DNA from: Psychromonas sp030397575
GTDB lineage: Bacteria > Pseudomonadota > Gammaproteobacteria > Enterobacterales > Psychromonadaceae
Strand: one strand, 5' to 3'
Assembly (NCBI RefSeq): GCF_046250175.1
Contig: NZ_CP176468.1
DNA length: 64,000 nt
How positions within the stretch are numbered: the first letter of the stretch is position 1; the number at the start of each line of letters is the position of its first letter. Shown here in pieces: positions 1 through 9,304 of this stretch. The translations under genes and the position numbers were made by a program. A model generated the notes under the pieces. The model saw nothing but the letters and a program-made list of their open reading frames with translations, did no database searches and was not told where the DNA came from.

Positions 1-1278
1 TTCTGTTCTTGTATTGCCAGAAGTACCTACACTAACAGAGGTAATACCATGGTTACTTGAAGTAATACCACCGATAATCGCACCTTGAGAGAATGTTTCA
101 TTATGTACATCAATGGTTCCTTGGCACTCAGTTAAACAGTGTATTAATTGACTACTAAGGGTAATGTTTTTGGCAATAGTAAGGTTTGCATATTGAGCAA
201 TAGTACCGGTGAGATTACCACCACAAATAATATCGCAACTATAAGTACCGTCATCCTTATTTAAATGACCAATTATTGGCATTTCTACTGTTAGGTCACC
301 ACCACACGTTACATGCGCTGATTCGATAACCCCCATTACGGTAATATCACCACTAGCATTGACTTTCATATGGTCATGGATATCACCACTGATGACAACA
401 GTACCATCATAAATAATATTGCCGGTTTTATTATTTACGTGTTCTAACAACATCACATCGTCTACTTTAATAAAATCATCTTGATCAATTGGAATTCCGT
501 AACTGGTTGCGATTAGTTGTAATGGATTGTTAGGGTCGATACACGCGTTTTTATGGACAACAAATTGTGCATCTTTACCTTCTATTTGTGGGATAACCTC
601 TGCAGTCACTGTCTTACCTGGCGTACCGGTTTGCATAGGAATTTTTTTCATAAGCACTGTGCCAGCTTTAACAGTAATTGATTGACCTAAATCATGCATA
701 TCAACTTTTCCATTAGGCAAAAGTTTAGGCGCTGGTTTACGATGAGATTCTGTATCGACTGCCTTTATGAAAGCGGCATCCTTACCATTAATCGGAGGAA
801 CACCATGAGCTATGGCTATCTTTAGAGTTTCTCCTGGTTTGGCATTTTTGCTGGCATTTAATAGACCTAAGACATTTTTAGTCGCTAGTCCATATTTTAA
901 ACCTAATTCTGTACACTTAGCTTTGACCATATCTAGTGAAATATTTTGGCCGCCATAAGCAGATGTGATTGTTGCAAACGCATCCATTTTGTCATCAGAA
1001 ATAAGAATATTTAATTGTGCGTCTTGTTTTTCAGCAACCATGACCGGCTCAACTACCGGTTGTGAGTCGACACCACTCTCTAGCAGTATTGCAAAAGCAT
1101 CAACTGCTTTATTGATACCATCAAGGTTGAGTTTGAAAGAAGGTAAAGAGGGGGTTTTTAACAGGGCAATGATATCTTCTGCACTAATCTCTGCATATAA
1201 ATGACTAATTTTTAATAACAGGGATTCACTATCGTTAGATAGCACAACATGTTCAATACTTAGCTTGCCCTGAGCCAT
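1..1278 (-). CDS. FapA / DUF342 family protein, C-terminus cut off by window edge
   Basis: This minus-strand frame is open from an ATG at 1278 to the window edge (426 codons, no stop), so the 3' end is missing. The N-terminal 150 residues resemble the FapA N-terminal domain. They are followed by segments such as GVPPINGKDA, TGTPGKTV and IEGKDAQFVV, then a glycine- and valine-rich run (VVISGDIHDHM, ITVMGVIESAHVTCGGDL) typical of the beta-helical DUF342 core. Family members are cytoplasmic proteins linked in some species to flagellar assembly or polar functions. The biochemical role is not settled and nothing nearby decides it. The family is a confident call, the function is not. Confidence 0.75.
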   Translation of the reverse strand, partial: MAQGKLSIEHVVLSNDSESLLLKISHLYAEISAEDIIALLKTPSLPSFKLNLDGINKAVDAFAILLESGVDSQPVVEPVMVAEKQDAQLNILISDDKMDAFATITSAYGGQNISLDMVKAKCTELGLKYGLATKNVLGLLNASKNAKPGETLKIAIAHGVPPINGKDAAFIKAVDTESHRKPAPKLLPNGKVDMHDLGQSITVKAGTVLMKKIPMQTGTPGKTVTAEVIPQIEGKDAQFVVHKNACIDPNNPLQLIATSYGIPIDQDDFIKVDDVMLLEHVNNKTGNIIYDGTVVISGDIHDHMKVNASGDITVMGVIESAHVTCGGDLTVEMPIIGHLNKDDGTYSCDIICGGNLTGTIAQYANLTIAKNITLSSQLIHCLTECQGTIDVHNETFSQGAIIGGITSSNHGITSVSVGTSGNTRTE

Positions 1279-1381
1279 ATAACCCCATTAAATAAGTAAT
1301 TAAATTAATATCAAATAAACCTTGTTTAGTTATCTCAGAAGCACTTGTAAAAAGCAAGGTTTTGTTAATAATATCATGTTA

Positions 1382-3007
1382 TTAAGAGCTACATGACAAT
1401 GCAGAACAACCAAATTTATTTCTCGCCCAGTCAGGACGTTTCATTTCAAATTGTTGATATTCTGCTTGCTGCCTATAAGGAGATTTTATTAGTTCAGCAA
1501 GTACTAATACTTTTGAATAATCACCTTGTTCTGCTGACTCTATTGCTTCCTGCACCTGGAAATTGCATAAAATATAACAAGGATTGACAGCATCCATATG
1601 TATTTTACGTTGTTGATCATCCAGCTCCGTCAATAACAATCTTTTCTGGTAACGTATTAACCACTCTGATAGTTGTTGCAGATAACTTTCCGTTACCTCT
1701 TCTTGATTATAAAAGCAGTTACTGAAATGCGCTTGTAATTGTTGTGAGTTTTGTGGGCAAGCACGCATTGGGTAATCTGCAAGTGTACGATAAAAAAGTG
1801 TCATATCAGTATTAATGGCTGAAAGCAGTGTTTCTAGGTCTTTACAAAGCTCTTGGTCAGATTTTATTAATGTGCTGTCATTAATATTTGTATTTTTAAC
1901 AATACCTAACTTTTCACGCATCATCTTCAACCATTTTACGTTGTATAAGTGGTTATAATGATTAAAAATATTTTGTAACGGTTCAGCCTCATTAATAAGT
2001 GGATAAATGGCATTGGCTAATTGAAATAAGTTCCACTGTGCAATATAGGCCTGCTGTCCAAATCGATAGCGTCCTTCACTTGCATCTGATGTATTCGGTG
2101 TCCAATCTAAATCGAAGTTATCAATCCAGCCATAAGGCCCGTAATCAATGGTTTCACCAATCAATGACATATTGTCAGTATTCAATACACCATGTACAAA
2201 TCCTACTCGCATCCACTCAACAATCAAATGTGCCGTACGTTCACAAAGCTGTTCGAACCAAGCTAAATAAACATCTTTGTCAATGATTCCTGACTTTGGG
2301 ACTAATGCTGCATAGTCATGTCGAATACAATAGTCTAGTGTTTGCTGTAACGTTTCTATATCACCACGAGAAGCCGGTAGTTGTAGTGAACCAAAGCGTA
2401 GGAAAGAAGGGGAAACCCTAGCAACAATGGCACAAGGCTCATACGCTGCATGACCATCATAAAGCTTGTCTCTAATCACTTCTTCACCGGTAAGTGTTAA
2501 GGTCAGTGCTCGTGTGGTTGGTATACCTAAGTGATACATAGCTTCTGAACATAAGTATTCACGTATAGAAGAACGCAATACGGCCTTGCCATCACCGCGA
2601 CGGGAATAGGGCGTTTTACCTGCACCTTTTAATTGTAAGGTGACATGTTGCTGGCTATCGAGTAATTGATATTGACCAAGGTTGATTGCTCGACCATCTC
2701 CTAACTGTCCAGCCCATTGGCCAAATTGATGACCACCATAATTCATAGCGTAAGATTTTATGTTTGGATCGCGAAGATTCCCAGAGACTAAGTCGGCAAA
2801 GTTTTGTGATTTAGTTGCTTGTTGATCAAATCCTAATGATGTTGCTAGAACTTGGTTACAACAAATAATCTGTGTGGCTTTGGTGGTACAAGGAGTTACC
2901 CAAGAATAAGCTGCTTTTTCTATACTTCGGCAGCTATTACTGCCATCTGGATCCGCTGGTAATTCCGAAACGAATGTTGTAAGCGGGATGGGTAATAAAT
3001 GATTCAT
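1382..3007 (-). CDS. selO: Protein adenylyltransferase SelO (YdiU family)
   Basis: SelO is a pseudokinase-fold enzyme that transfers AMP from ATP to Ser/Thr/Tyr of target proteins and is linked to redox stress. The 541-residue product carries the family signatures in order: NYGGHQFGQWAGQLGDGRA at residues 89-107, KGAGKTPYSRRGDG at 127-140 followed by AVLRSS (nucleotide-binding Lys/Arg), and HGVLNTDNM at 272-280 followed by DYGPYG (metal-binding Asn/Asp). The C-terminus ends CSALSCSS. The terminal cysteine pair sits where many SelO proteins have the redox Cys or selenocysteine. It is somewhat longer than E. coli YdiU (478 aa). The gene is monocistronic in appearance, 22 bp downstream of the RidA-family gene on the same strand. 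Confidence 0.93.
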   Translation of the reverse strand: MNHLLPIPLTTFVSELPADPDGSNSCRSIEKAAYSWVTPCTTKATQIICCNQVLATSLGFDQQATKSQNFADLVSGNLRDPNIKSYAMNYGGHQFGQWAGQLGDGRAINLGQYQLLDSQQHVTLQLKGAGKTPYSRRGDGKAVLRSSIREYLCSEAMYHLGIPTTRALTLTLTGEEVIRDKLYDGHAAYEPCAIVARVSPSFLRFGSLQLPASRGDIETLQQTLDYCIRHDYAALVPKSGIIDKDVYLAWFEQLCERTAHLIVEWMRVGFVHGVLNTDNMSLIGETIDYGPYGWIDNFDLDWTPNTSDASEGRYRFGQQAYIAQWNLFQLANAIYPLINEAEPLQNIFNHYNHLYNVKWLKMMREKLGIVKNTNINDSTLIKSDQELCKDLETLLSAINTDMTLFYRTLADYPMRACPQNSQQLQAHFSNCFYNQEEVTESYLQQLSEWLIRYQKRLLLTELDDQQRKIHMDAVNPCYILCNFQVQEAIESAEQGDYSKVLVLAELIKSPYRQQAEYQQFEMKRPDWARNKFGCSALSCSS

Positions 3008-3029
3008 GGATAACCCTAATAAGTGGCTA

Positions 3030-3380
3030 TTATTTAACAGCAGCGATGACTGAAATTTCTACTAATAACGCTTCTCTTGCCATGCTTGCTTCAACACAGG
3101 CACGAGCAGGTGCATGACCTTCTGGTACCCAAGCATCCCAAACTTCATTCATACCAGCAAAGTGTAATGCCATATCTTTAACATAGACTGTTGCAGATAA
3201 GATATGTTCACGTGAACTGCCTGATTCGATTAACAGCTCATCGACTTTATCTAACATCGTTTGAGTTTGTTCTTTAATCTCTTTAGTCGCATCTGCGCAT
3301 ACTTGACCACATAAGTAAATAGTACCGTTATGTTTTACTACGCGGCTCATACGTTGTTTAGTTTGTTGACGTTCAATCAT
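3030..3380 (-). CDS. RidA family (YjgF/UK114) enamine/imine deaminase-like protein
   Basis: A 116-residue member of the RidA superfamily, whose characterised members hydrolyse reactive enamine/imine intermediates made by PLP enzymes. Visible features are GTIYLCGQVCAD near residues 19-30 and PARACVEA, with the conserved substrate-binding Arg at residue 93 (equivalent to Arg105 of E. coli RidA). The frame could start five codons upstream at 3395, but that ATG has no ribosome binding site. The ATG at 3380 is preceded by AAGAGAGAAACA, a good Shine-Dalgarno, so I chose 3380. The subfamily is not resolved, so it may not be the housekeeping RidA. It lies just upstream of selO. Confidence 0.88.
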   Translation of the reverse strand: MIERQQTKQRMSRVVKHNGTIYLCGQVCADATKEIKEQTQTMLDKVDELLIESGSSREHILSATVYVKDMALHFAGMNEVWDAWVPEGHAPARACVEASMAREALLVEISVIAAVK

Positions 3381-3539
3381 TGTTTCTCTCTTCATTAGTT
3401 ATTTAAAAAGAAATAATTGTAACGTGTCAGTATAAAAAGGCGAGTGTTTTAGTTTAACTGGCTGAATTACTGAATAAGTTTAAGCAAGAAATACTATAAA
3501 AATTCTTACTAAGTAGGATACGCAATAACGTTCATTTAC

Positions 3540-4229
3540 TTATCCGTTTTTAACGTAAACCCTTTCTGGTCGTCCTACTTTTCCATATTCATTTTCTGCA
3601 GTTAACAAACCATTTGCAGAACAATATTCCAAATAACGACGAGCAGTGGTTTTACTAATACCGGTTTCGGTTACTAAACGGTCTACTGTATACCTAACAC
3701 CAATATGCTGAGAAAAGACTCGTTTAATCGTTTCTAAGGTAATGCTTTCTATGCCTTTGGGAAGTGATTGTTGGTGTTTATCGCGTAATTGAATATTGAA
3801 TAGTTCATCAATATGTCGTTGTTCAAGGTTATCGTATGCTCTCATCGCTGTATTGAGTGTTATGTAGCGATCAAGTGTTTCTTGTAAACGTTCATAGGAG
3901 ACCGGTTTAAGTAAGTAATCAAAGCAACCTAACTTCATCGCTGTTTTGATAGTATCAATCTCATCTGATGCAGTGACTAACACCACATTGGTTTTATGGC
4001 TTGATTTGTCTGCGATGATTTCTCGAAACAAATCAATCCCTGTACCATCGGGTAAATAGTTATCTAATATAATGACACTAGGTTTGTGAATTTTGATCAT
4101 GGTACGAGCCATTTTCAGTGTTTCAGCAATACCGATCGGATTAAAACGTGTTGTTTGTCGTAAAATTTCACTGTGTGTTTGTGCGATCTTGGCATCATCT
4201 TCAACAATTAATACATCAATTAAATCCAT
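3540..4229 (-). CDS. CitB/DcuR-type response regulator
   Basis: A 229-residue two-component response regulator. The receiver domain (about 1-120) has the acidic pocket E10-D11-D12, phospho-acceptor D56 (IILDNYLPDG), T86 and K108 (LLKPVS). The C-terminal 160-225 region has a CitT/DcuR-type helix-turn-helix (TVDRLVTETGISKTTARRYLEYC) and a GRPERVYV tail. It lies 9 bp downstream of the cognate kinase with an AAAGG ribosome binding site, so the two are co-transcribed. CitB and DcuR relatives control uptake and metabolism of citrate or C4-dicarboxylates. The adjacent tctCBA transporter is the obvious target, but that is inferred from position only. Confidence 0.9.
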   Translation of the reverse strand: MDLIDVLIVEDDAKIAQTHSEILRQTTRFNPIGIAETLKMARTMIKIHKPSVIILDNYLPDGTGIDLFREIIADKSSHKTNVVLVTASDEIDTIKTAMKLGCFDYLLKPVSYERLQETLDRYITLNTAMRAYDNLEQRHIDELFNIQLRDKHQQSLPKGIESITLETIKRVFSQHIGVRYTVDRLVTETGISKTTARRYLEYCSANGLLTAENEYGKVGRPERVYVKNG

Positions 4230-4238
4230 TGTTTACCT

Positions 4239-5843
4239 TTAACCTTTATTTGGAATAAATACAGAGAAAATACAACCTAATGAGTCGCCGTTATCTACGA
4301 CGATAAAACCATTGGCGTGTGTTACATAACGATGTACTAGATATAAACCAATGCCATGGCTATGATTATCATGCTTAATAGTGACGCCTTTTTTCCAAAT
4401 ATCATCAATTAAATCAAGAGCAATCCCTGGGCCATTATCAGTAACCTCAATCACTAAATCATTCCCAGCATCGGTTATTAATATATTGACCACTGATTCA
4501 ACATCCGGGTTTTGTTGCGTCGCTTCAAAGGCATTGTCTATTAAGTTACCAATGATCGCACACAGCTCAGTTTCACTTAACTTTGAGTGAAGTGGGGATA
4601 ATTGGCAAGTTGGATCAAGAGTTAATGAGACGTTTAACTCTTTTGCCCTCAAAGACTTACCTAATAATAAACCGGCAACTTGAGGTATATGTATTTGTTG
4701 ATGAATAAAATCTAGAAATTTTTGTTTATTAGTATTCTCTGTCGTAATAAGTTGTTGAACTTCATCAAATCGTTGAAGTTGAATCAGGCCAGAAATTGTG
4801 GCTAACCTATTTGAGAATTCATGGCGTAAAACACGTAAAGTATCAGTATGCTGTTGAACTTGACTAAGCTCATTAGTGAGCGCGTCGATATCACTTTTTT
4901 CCCTAAAACTGATAACCCAGCCAATCAGTTCTTTTTGTTCAAAAATCGCAACGCGATTAGCAATTAAATAGTGTTCATTAAAAAGAAACATTTCATCTTT
5001 AATATTTTCAACTAATGGATGTCGAAAAAAGAACTCTGAGTTTGAAACGTATTCAATGATATTTCTGGTTTTAAGATAGGTAATATCATGCTCTATGTTA
5101 AGTAATTGGCGGGCGGAGTGGTTAATAGTTAGAAAATTACCTTTAAGATCAATAGCAATCACTCCTTCGTATACAGATCTTAAAATAGATTTTTGTAAAT
5201 TCAGCGCAAGCGTTATAGCTTCTGGTTCCATGTTATTCATTTTCTTCTGGATATGGCGTGAAAATCCCCATGCAGCGAATAACGTTAGTACAAGAATGCT
5301 GAGTATTTCAATCAATAATGGCGTCATATACACATCGATCCATTGGTCGAATCGATTAAGTAAATAACCGACAGAGACCACACCAATAATCTTTTGGTTC
5401 TGATCAAAAATAGGCGTTTTACCACGGAACCCATAGCCTAAACTACCTTTTCTCAAACTAGTATAAGATTCGCCGCGTTCTAATACTCCTGCATTATCGC
5501 CACCTGTCATAGGAAAACCAATACGTTTTTTTACCGGGTGAGCGAGGCGAATACCATTTTTATCACCTATCACAATAAAACTGGCATCTGATATTGTTGA
5601 TAAACGGTCTATATTTTTTTGTAATGCAGTTAAATCATTGCTTTGAATTTGTTTGATTAATGAAGGATCACTGGAAATTTCTTTTGCTTGTATAAGTGCT
5701 CGAGTACCAACTTGATGCTTAATTGACTCATATAAAGTACTTTCAAAATGCCATACCATCACAGACATTTGAAGAATCACTAATCCAAATAACAGTAGGA
5801 AAATTTTAATGCGAAAACTTAATTTAGATAATGGAAAGTACAT
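4239..5843 (-). CDS. CitA/DcuS-type membrane sensor histidine kinase
   Basis: A 534-residue inner-membrane sensor kinase. The order is: transmembrane helix 1 (about 13-31), a periplasmic Cache/PAS-like domain (about 35-170, with FIVIGDKNGIRLAHP), transmembrane helix 2 (about 173-193), a cytoplasmic PAS domain (about 213-315), an H-box with phospho-acceptor H341 (LRHEFSNRLATISGLIQL), an N-box (IIGNLIDNAFEAT) and G-boxes (DNGPGIA, SHGIGLYLVHR). This architecture is that of CitA/DcuS kinases, which bind di- or tricarboxylates in the periplasm. It shares an operon with the response regulator. The ligand cannot be read from sequence, but a tricarboxylate-type substrate fits the neighbouring transporter. 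Confidence 0.92.
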   Translation of the reverse strand: MYFPLSKLSFRIKIFLLLFGLVILQMSVMVWHFESTLYESIKHQVGTRALIQAKEISSDPSLIKQIQSNDLTALQKNIDRLSTISDASFIVIGDKNGIRLAHPVKKRIGFPMTGGDNAGVLERGESYTSLRKGSLGYGFRGKTPIFDQNQKIIGVVSVGYLLNRFDQWIDVYMTPLLIEILSILVLTLFAAWGFSRHIQKKMNNMEPEAITLALNLQKSILRSVYEGVIAIDLKGNFLTINHSARQLLNIEHDITYLKTRNIIEYVSNSEFFFRHPLVENIKDEMFLFNEHYLIANRVAIFEQKELIGWVISFREKSDIDALTNELSQVQQHTDTLRVLRHEFSNRLATISGLIQLQRFDEVQQLITTENTNKQKFLDFIHQQIHIPQVAGLLLGKSLRAKELNVSLTLDPTCQLSPLHSKLSETELCAIIGNLIDNAFEATQQNPDVESVVNILITDAGNDLVIEVTDNGPGIALDLIDDIWKKGVTIKHDNHSHGIGLYLVHRYVTHANGFIVVDNGDSLGCIFSVFIPNKG

Positions 5844-5983
5844 GTTTTCATTGTGCCTAATGGATGTATATAAATAATGATGTGAAAAGTGTGTTAATGA
5901 ATCGAATGAACAATGTTAAATGTAAACGTTAATTAAACAATGCTGCTTTGTCTGATTTTACAACCTCCATCAATATTTTTACT

Positions 5984-6016
5984 TTAAAAAAAGAAGCATA
6001 CAATTAAGTATGCTTC
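5984..6016 (-). terminator. Rho-independent terminator after tctA
   Basis: A 9-bp perfect stem (GAAGCATAC at 5993-6001 pairing with 6008-6016, 6-nt loop) is followed on the minus strand by a run of seven T residues. It closes the tctCBA transcript and implies that the downstream kinase gene (start 5843) has its own promoter in 5844-5983. Confidence 0.8.
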
Positions 6017-6066
6017 ATAAGTCATTGTTATAAATAATTATTTCCTACAAATATCATTTACACATG

Positions 6067-7566
6067 TTAAGCGGGTTTAGTTGTCGTTTTAGACCGGATT
6101 GCCTTTATAAGTGGCAGCAGCACAGATAATACAGTGACCGCTAATAACCCTTGGGCAATACCTGAATCCATAAACACACCTAAATCTTGATTAGAGATTC
6201 GGTAACCTTGTCGGAATGATTGCTCCATTTGACCGCCAACAATAGCGGCTAAAATCATTGGTGAAGTTGGTATATCAACACGCGCCATAAGCACACCAGC
6301 AACACCTAGGATGATTAAAATATAAAAGTCGACGACCGAGGCACTAATCGCAAAACAACCTACAAAAGCCAAACTGAGTACAATCGGGTAGAGAATCTTT
6401 GGTGGAATCGCTAATAATCTAACCAACACACCAGCTAGCGGTAAATTCACAACCGCAAGGATCACATTAGCAACAAACATACTAGCAATCAGTCCCCAAG
6501 CAGTGTCTGGGTGTTGAGCAAATAATAATGGCCCAGGTTGTATACCAAGCATTAGTAATGCACCCATCATTACCGCGGTAGTACCTGAACCAGGAACGCC
6601 GAGAGATAACATTGGGATCATCGCACCAATAGACGCCGCATTATTAGCAGACTCTGGAGCTGCTAATCCTTCGATAGCGCCATGACCAAACTCTTCTTTA
6701 TTTTTAGATAATTGTTTCTCATTGTTGTAACACATTAACGAAGCCATTGTGCCGCCTGCACCGGGTAATGCGCCTATGATAAAACCTACAGGTGCACTAC
6801 GAAGAATAGGCCATTTAGAGCGTTTCCAATCGTCTTTACTTATCCAAATCTTTTTAAATTTAGTTTGTGCTTTTTTGCCGCCTTCTCCTAATGTACTGAA
6901 ACTTTTAAATACTTCTCCAAGTGCATAAATACCAATGATAACCACCAAGAAATCAATACCTGTTTGAAGTTCTAACACACCAAAAGTAAAACGTTGCAAA
7001 CCAGATTGCCCATCAATGCCAACGGTAGAAATAGCCAAGCCAATGCACATTGATAAAAAGCCTTTGAGCATGTTTCCCTTTGACATCGACACCGTCATAG
7101 AAAGCGCTGCTACCATTAATAAACAATATTCGGCTGGACCAAATTTAATCGCTAATCCTGCAACGGGCTCAGCCATTAATGTCATCAATATTGCGGCAAT
7201 AGTGCCGCCAATTAATGAAGCAATTGCGGATATTGCTAATGCCGACTCAGCACGGCCTTTCATTGCCATTGGGTAACCATCAAAGGTTGCTGCTAATGCC
7301 GCGCCATCACCGGGAGTGTTAATCAATATTGAGCTTCGAGAACCGCCGAACATAGCGCCAATATATACGCCCATCATAGTAATCAGAGATGCAGTAGGGC
7401 CCATAGAAAAAGTCATAGGTAATAAGATAGCAACACCTGTCGCAGGACCAAGACCGGGTAACATACCGATAACGGTTCCTAAAATGCCACCGACTAGAAT
7501 TAAAAATAAGTAATACGGTTGAAGTGCGACACTAAAACCGTCCATCAAACTGTTTAAAATATCCAT
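6067..7566 (-). CDS. tctA: Tripartite tricarboxylate transporter, large membrane subunit TctA
   Basis: The 499-residue, roughly 12-helix permease subunit of a tripartite tricarboxylate (TTT) transporter. Signature segments are LVGGILGTVIGMLPGLGPATGVAILLP (positions about 21-47), the glycine-rich GGSRSSILINTPGDGAA, and a second GALPGAGGTMAS repeat. With TctB and the periplasmic binding protein TctC it forms a secondary, ion-driven, binding-protein-dependent uptake system in the inner membrane. It starts 14 bp after tctB with an AAGG ribosome binding site and ends before a terminator at 5984-6016. The substrate (citrate, tartrate, other carboxylate or terephthalate-like compound) is not predictable from sequence. 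Confidence 0.95.
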   Translation of the reverse strand: MDILNSLMDGFSVALQPYYLFLILVGGILGTVIGMLPGLGPATGVAILLPMTFSMGPTASLITMMGVYIGAMFGGSRSSILINTPGDGAALAATFDGYPMAMKGRAESALAISAIASLIGGTIAAILMTLMAEPVAGLAIKFGPAEYCLLMVAALSMTVSMSKGNMLKGFLSMCIGLAISTVGIDGQSGLQRFTFGVLELQTGIDFLVVIIGIYALGEVFKSFSTLGEGGKKAQTKFKKIWISKDDWKRSKWPILRSAPVGFIIGALPGAGGTMASLMCYNNEKQLSKNKEEFGHGAIEGLAAPESANNAASIGAMIPMLSLGVPGSGTTAVMMGALLMLGIQPGPLLFAQHPDTAWGLIASMFVANVILAVVNLPLAGVLVRLLAIPPKILYPIVLSLAFVGCFAISASVVDFYILIILGVAGVLMARVDIPTSPMILAAIVGGQMEQSFRQGYRISNQDLGVFMDSGIAQGLLAVTVLSVLLPLIKAIRSKTTTKPA

Positions 7567-7580
7567 AGTTGTTCGACCTT

Positions 7581-8069
7581 TTAATTAAAAAATGGGAATG
7601 GAGGAAGGTTAACTGACAGCATCTCATTAAAAGTTATGAATATGCTCACCGCGAAAATCAGTGAAATTAAAAGGCTTTTTTTCCAAAAAACTAACCCACA
7701 AGTGACGGTTAACATCGCAAACATAAATACAGATGTACTCACCACATAACCAGCATGCTCAAAAAACATGGCATAAAAAAGACAAATAATAGCCGTTATT
7801 GCAACTTTTCTACGGTCACTTTTACGTTTTGGATTCTCGTTTAATAGTGCTTTAACTGCATTGATAGAAGGTGCCATTCCACCCGTAATGATAAGTAACA
7901 CTCCAATGAATATCGCAATAGCCGATACAGTCAACGGGAGGAATATTGCTTCTAATGGGTTGCCAAACATAGGCTGAGGTAAACTGTATGCATACCCGCC
8001 GTAGGCCAAACCAAATACGATACTAAATAACCCTGTTAGGCCATCCCAATTAGATTTTATATTTGACAT
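7581..8069 (-). CDS. tctB: Tripartite tricarboxylate transporter, small membrane subunit TctB
   Basis: A 162-residue, four-helix membrane protein lying directly between tctC and tctA. It has the usual TctB pattern: an N-terminal helix ending in a PMFGNP segment, a second helix, a basic cytoplasmic loop (NENPKRKSDRRK) and two further helices. A good ribosome binding site (AGAGGTG) precedes the ATG. The sequence of TctB is poorly conserved, so the call rests on size, topology and position. It is the small subunit required with TctA for transport. Confidence 0.9.
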   Translation of the reverse strand: MSNIKSNWDGLTGLFSIVFGLAYGGYAYSLPQPMFGNPLEAIFLPLTVSAIAIFIGVLLIITGGMAPSINAVKALLNENPKRKSDRRKVAITAIICLFYAMFFEHAGYVVSTSVFMFAMLTVTCGLVFWKKSLLISLIFAVSIFITFNEMLSVNLPPFPFFN

Positions 8070-8311
8070 TTTTCACCTCTACCAAATAATTGAGTTTATT
8101 AACTTATACCGATATTCACGCGTCGTTTCAGATTTGCGGATACATGATTCGATCTACTTTCAGGAAGTAAGCTTTGCTTTTTACACAAAGCTTTAATGCG
8201 TTTTGAATGAAACTAATATTGAATAAACAGCAATATCTTGTAATACACCTTGTTGGTGAAGTCCTAAGTAGATGGATTGCTGTTTATATCGTTAAATAGC
8301 GTTACAGTCAT
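8070..8311 (-). promoter_or_regulatory. tctC-tctB intergenic region with two stem-loops
   Basis: The 242-bp gap inside the tct operon is long for an operon junction. It contains a 12-bp perfect inverted repeat (8223-8234 with 8276-8287, ATAAACAGCAAT, 41-nt spacer) placed about 25 nt after the tctC stop. A second 8-bp stem (8169-8176 with 8186-8193, AAGCTTTG, 9-nt loop) lies nearer to tctB. Such structures 3' of a binding-protein gene commonly protect its mRNA and lower expression of the permease genes downstream. No T-run follows the stems, so they do not look like full terminators. The regulatory role is inferred. Confidence 0.55.
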
Positions 8312-9304
8312 TTATCGGCCAAATACACTTTTAATCAGTGTTTTGTATTGAGTATTAGTGTCACCTAAAAATTCAGTGAATGCTTTTTCATCTTGGTAAG
8401 CGTCATCCCAACCGTTACGTTTTAATGCGGCTTTCCATTCTGGAGTAGCGACCATTTTTTGTAGCGCATCGTGCCAATATGCAACCGCTTCTTCAGGCAT
8501 ATCTTTAGGTCCAAACAGACCACGCCAGTTTTCAAAGATCACATCAATACCTTGTTCTTTTACTGTCGGAATTTCACCTATTAATCCAGTGCCGATACGT
8601 TTGTCTGCTGTTTGTGCTAATGCGTGTAATTTTCCACTTTGTACAAGACCGGCAACATCACCTAAACCAGTAGATATAAGATCAACATGCCCGCCTAATG
8701 CTTGTGCGATTAAACTCCCGTTTTGAAATGAGACATAATCAATATTGCGAAGGTTTTCAACACCAGCAGCTTTAGCGACGAGCAAAAATTGAATGTGATC
8801 CATTGAACCTGCGGCAGAAGTGCCACCAATTTTAACGGATTTAGGATCTTCCTTAAGGGCGTCCATTACATCTTTAATGGTTTTATATTTTGAATTTTCA
8901 GGCACTACAAAAGCGGCATAATCAGTGATCAGACGTGCCAGAGGAGTTGTATCTTTATAACTGTATTGCGTTAAGCCAGTTAAGTTAGTTAATAAAATAG
9001 GTGGGGAGTAAACAGAGATAAGATCACCTTTACCCGTTTGCGTTTGCATGTATGAAAGGTTAACAGCGCCACCGCCGCCAGGTCGATTAACCACCGGCAT
9101 ATTAGATTCGACAAGGCCTGTATCTTTTAACGTTTTAGCAACAGTACGAATAGTTAAATCCCAGCCACCGCCAGCACCAGCAGGAGCGACCATATTTATA
9201 GTATGCGGAGGATAATCTGCCGCTATAGCAGCATTGATCGAAATAAGTGAAGTGGTCGCAATCACCATACCGGTGAACATTCTTTTTAATCTAATCATTA
9301 ACAT
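8312..9304 (-). CDS. tctC: Tripartite tricarboxylate transporter periplasmic binding protein TctC
   Basis: A 330-residue extracytoplasmic solute receptor of the TctC/Bug family. Residues 1-28 form a signal peptide (basic start, hydrophobic core, cleavage likely after AAIA, before ADYPPHTINM). The mature part has the family segments APAGAGGGWDLTIR, VNRPGGGGAVNLSYM and GGTSAAGSMDHIQFL, which bind the carboxylate. It is first in the tctCBA operon. The ATG at 9304 has AGGA only 3 nt away, while a second in-frame ATG at 9298 has better spacing, so translation may begin two codons later. Expression is probably controlled by the CitA/CitB-type pair downstream (inference). Confidence 0.94.
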   Translation of the reverse strand: MLMIRLKRMFTGMVIATTSLISINAAIAADYPPHTINMVAPAGAGGGWDLTIRTVAKTLKDTGLVESNMPVVNRPGGGGAVNLSYMQTQTGKGDLISVYSPPILLTNLTGLTQYSYKDTTPLARLITDYAAFVVPENSKYKTIKDVMDALKEDPKSVKIGGTSAAGSMDHIQFLLVAKAAGVENLRNIDYVSFQNGSLIAQALGGHVDLISTGLGDVAGLVQSGKLHALAQTADKRIGTGLIGEIPTVKEQGIDVIFENWRGLFGPKDMPEEAVAYWHDALQKMVATPEWKAALKRNGWDDAYQDEKAFTEFLGDTNTQYKTLIKSVFGR

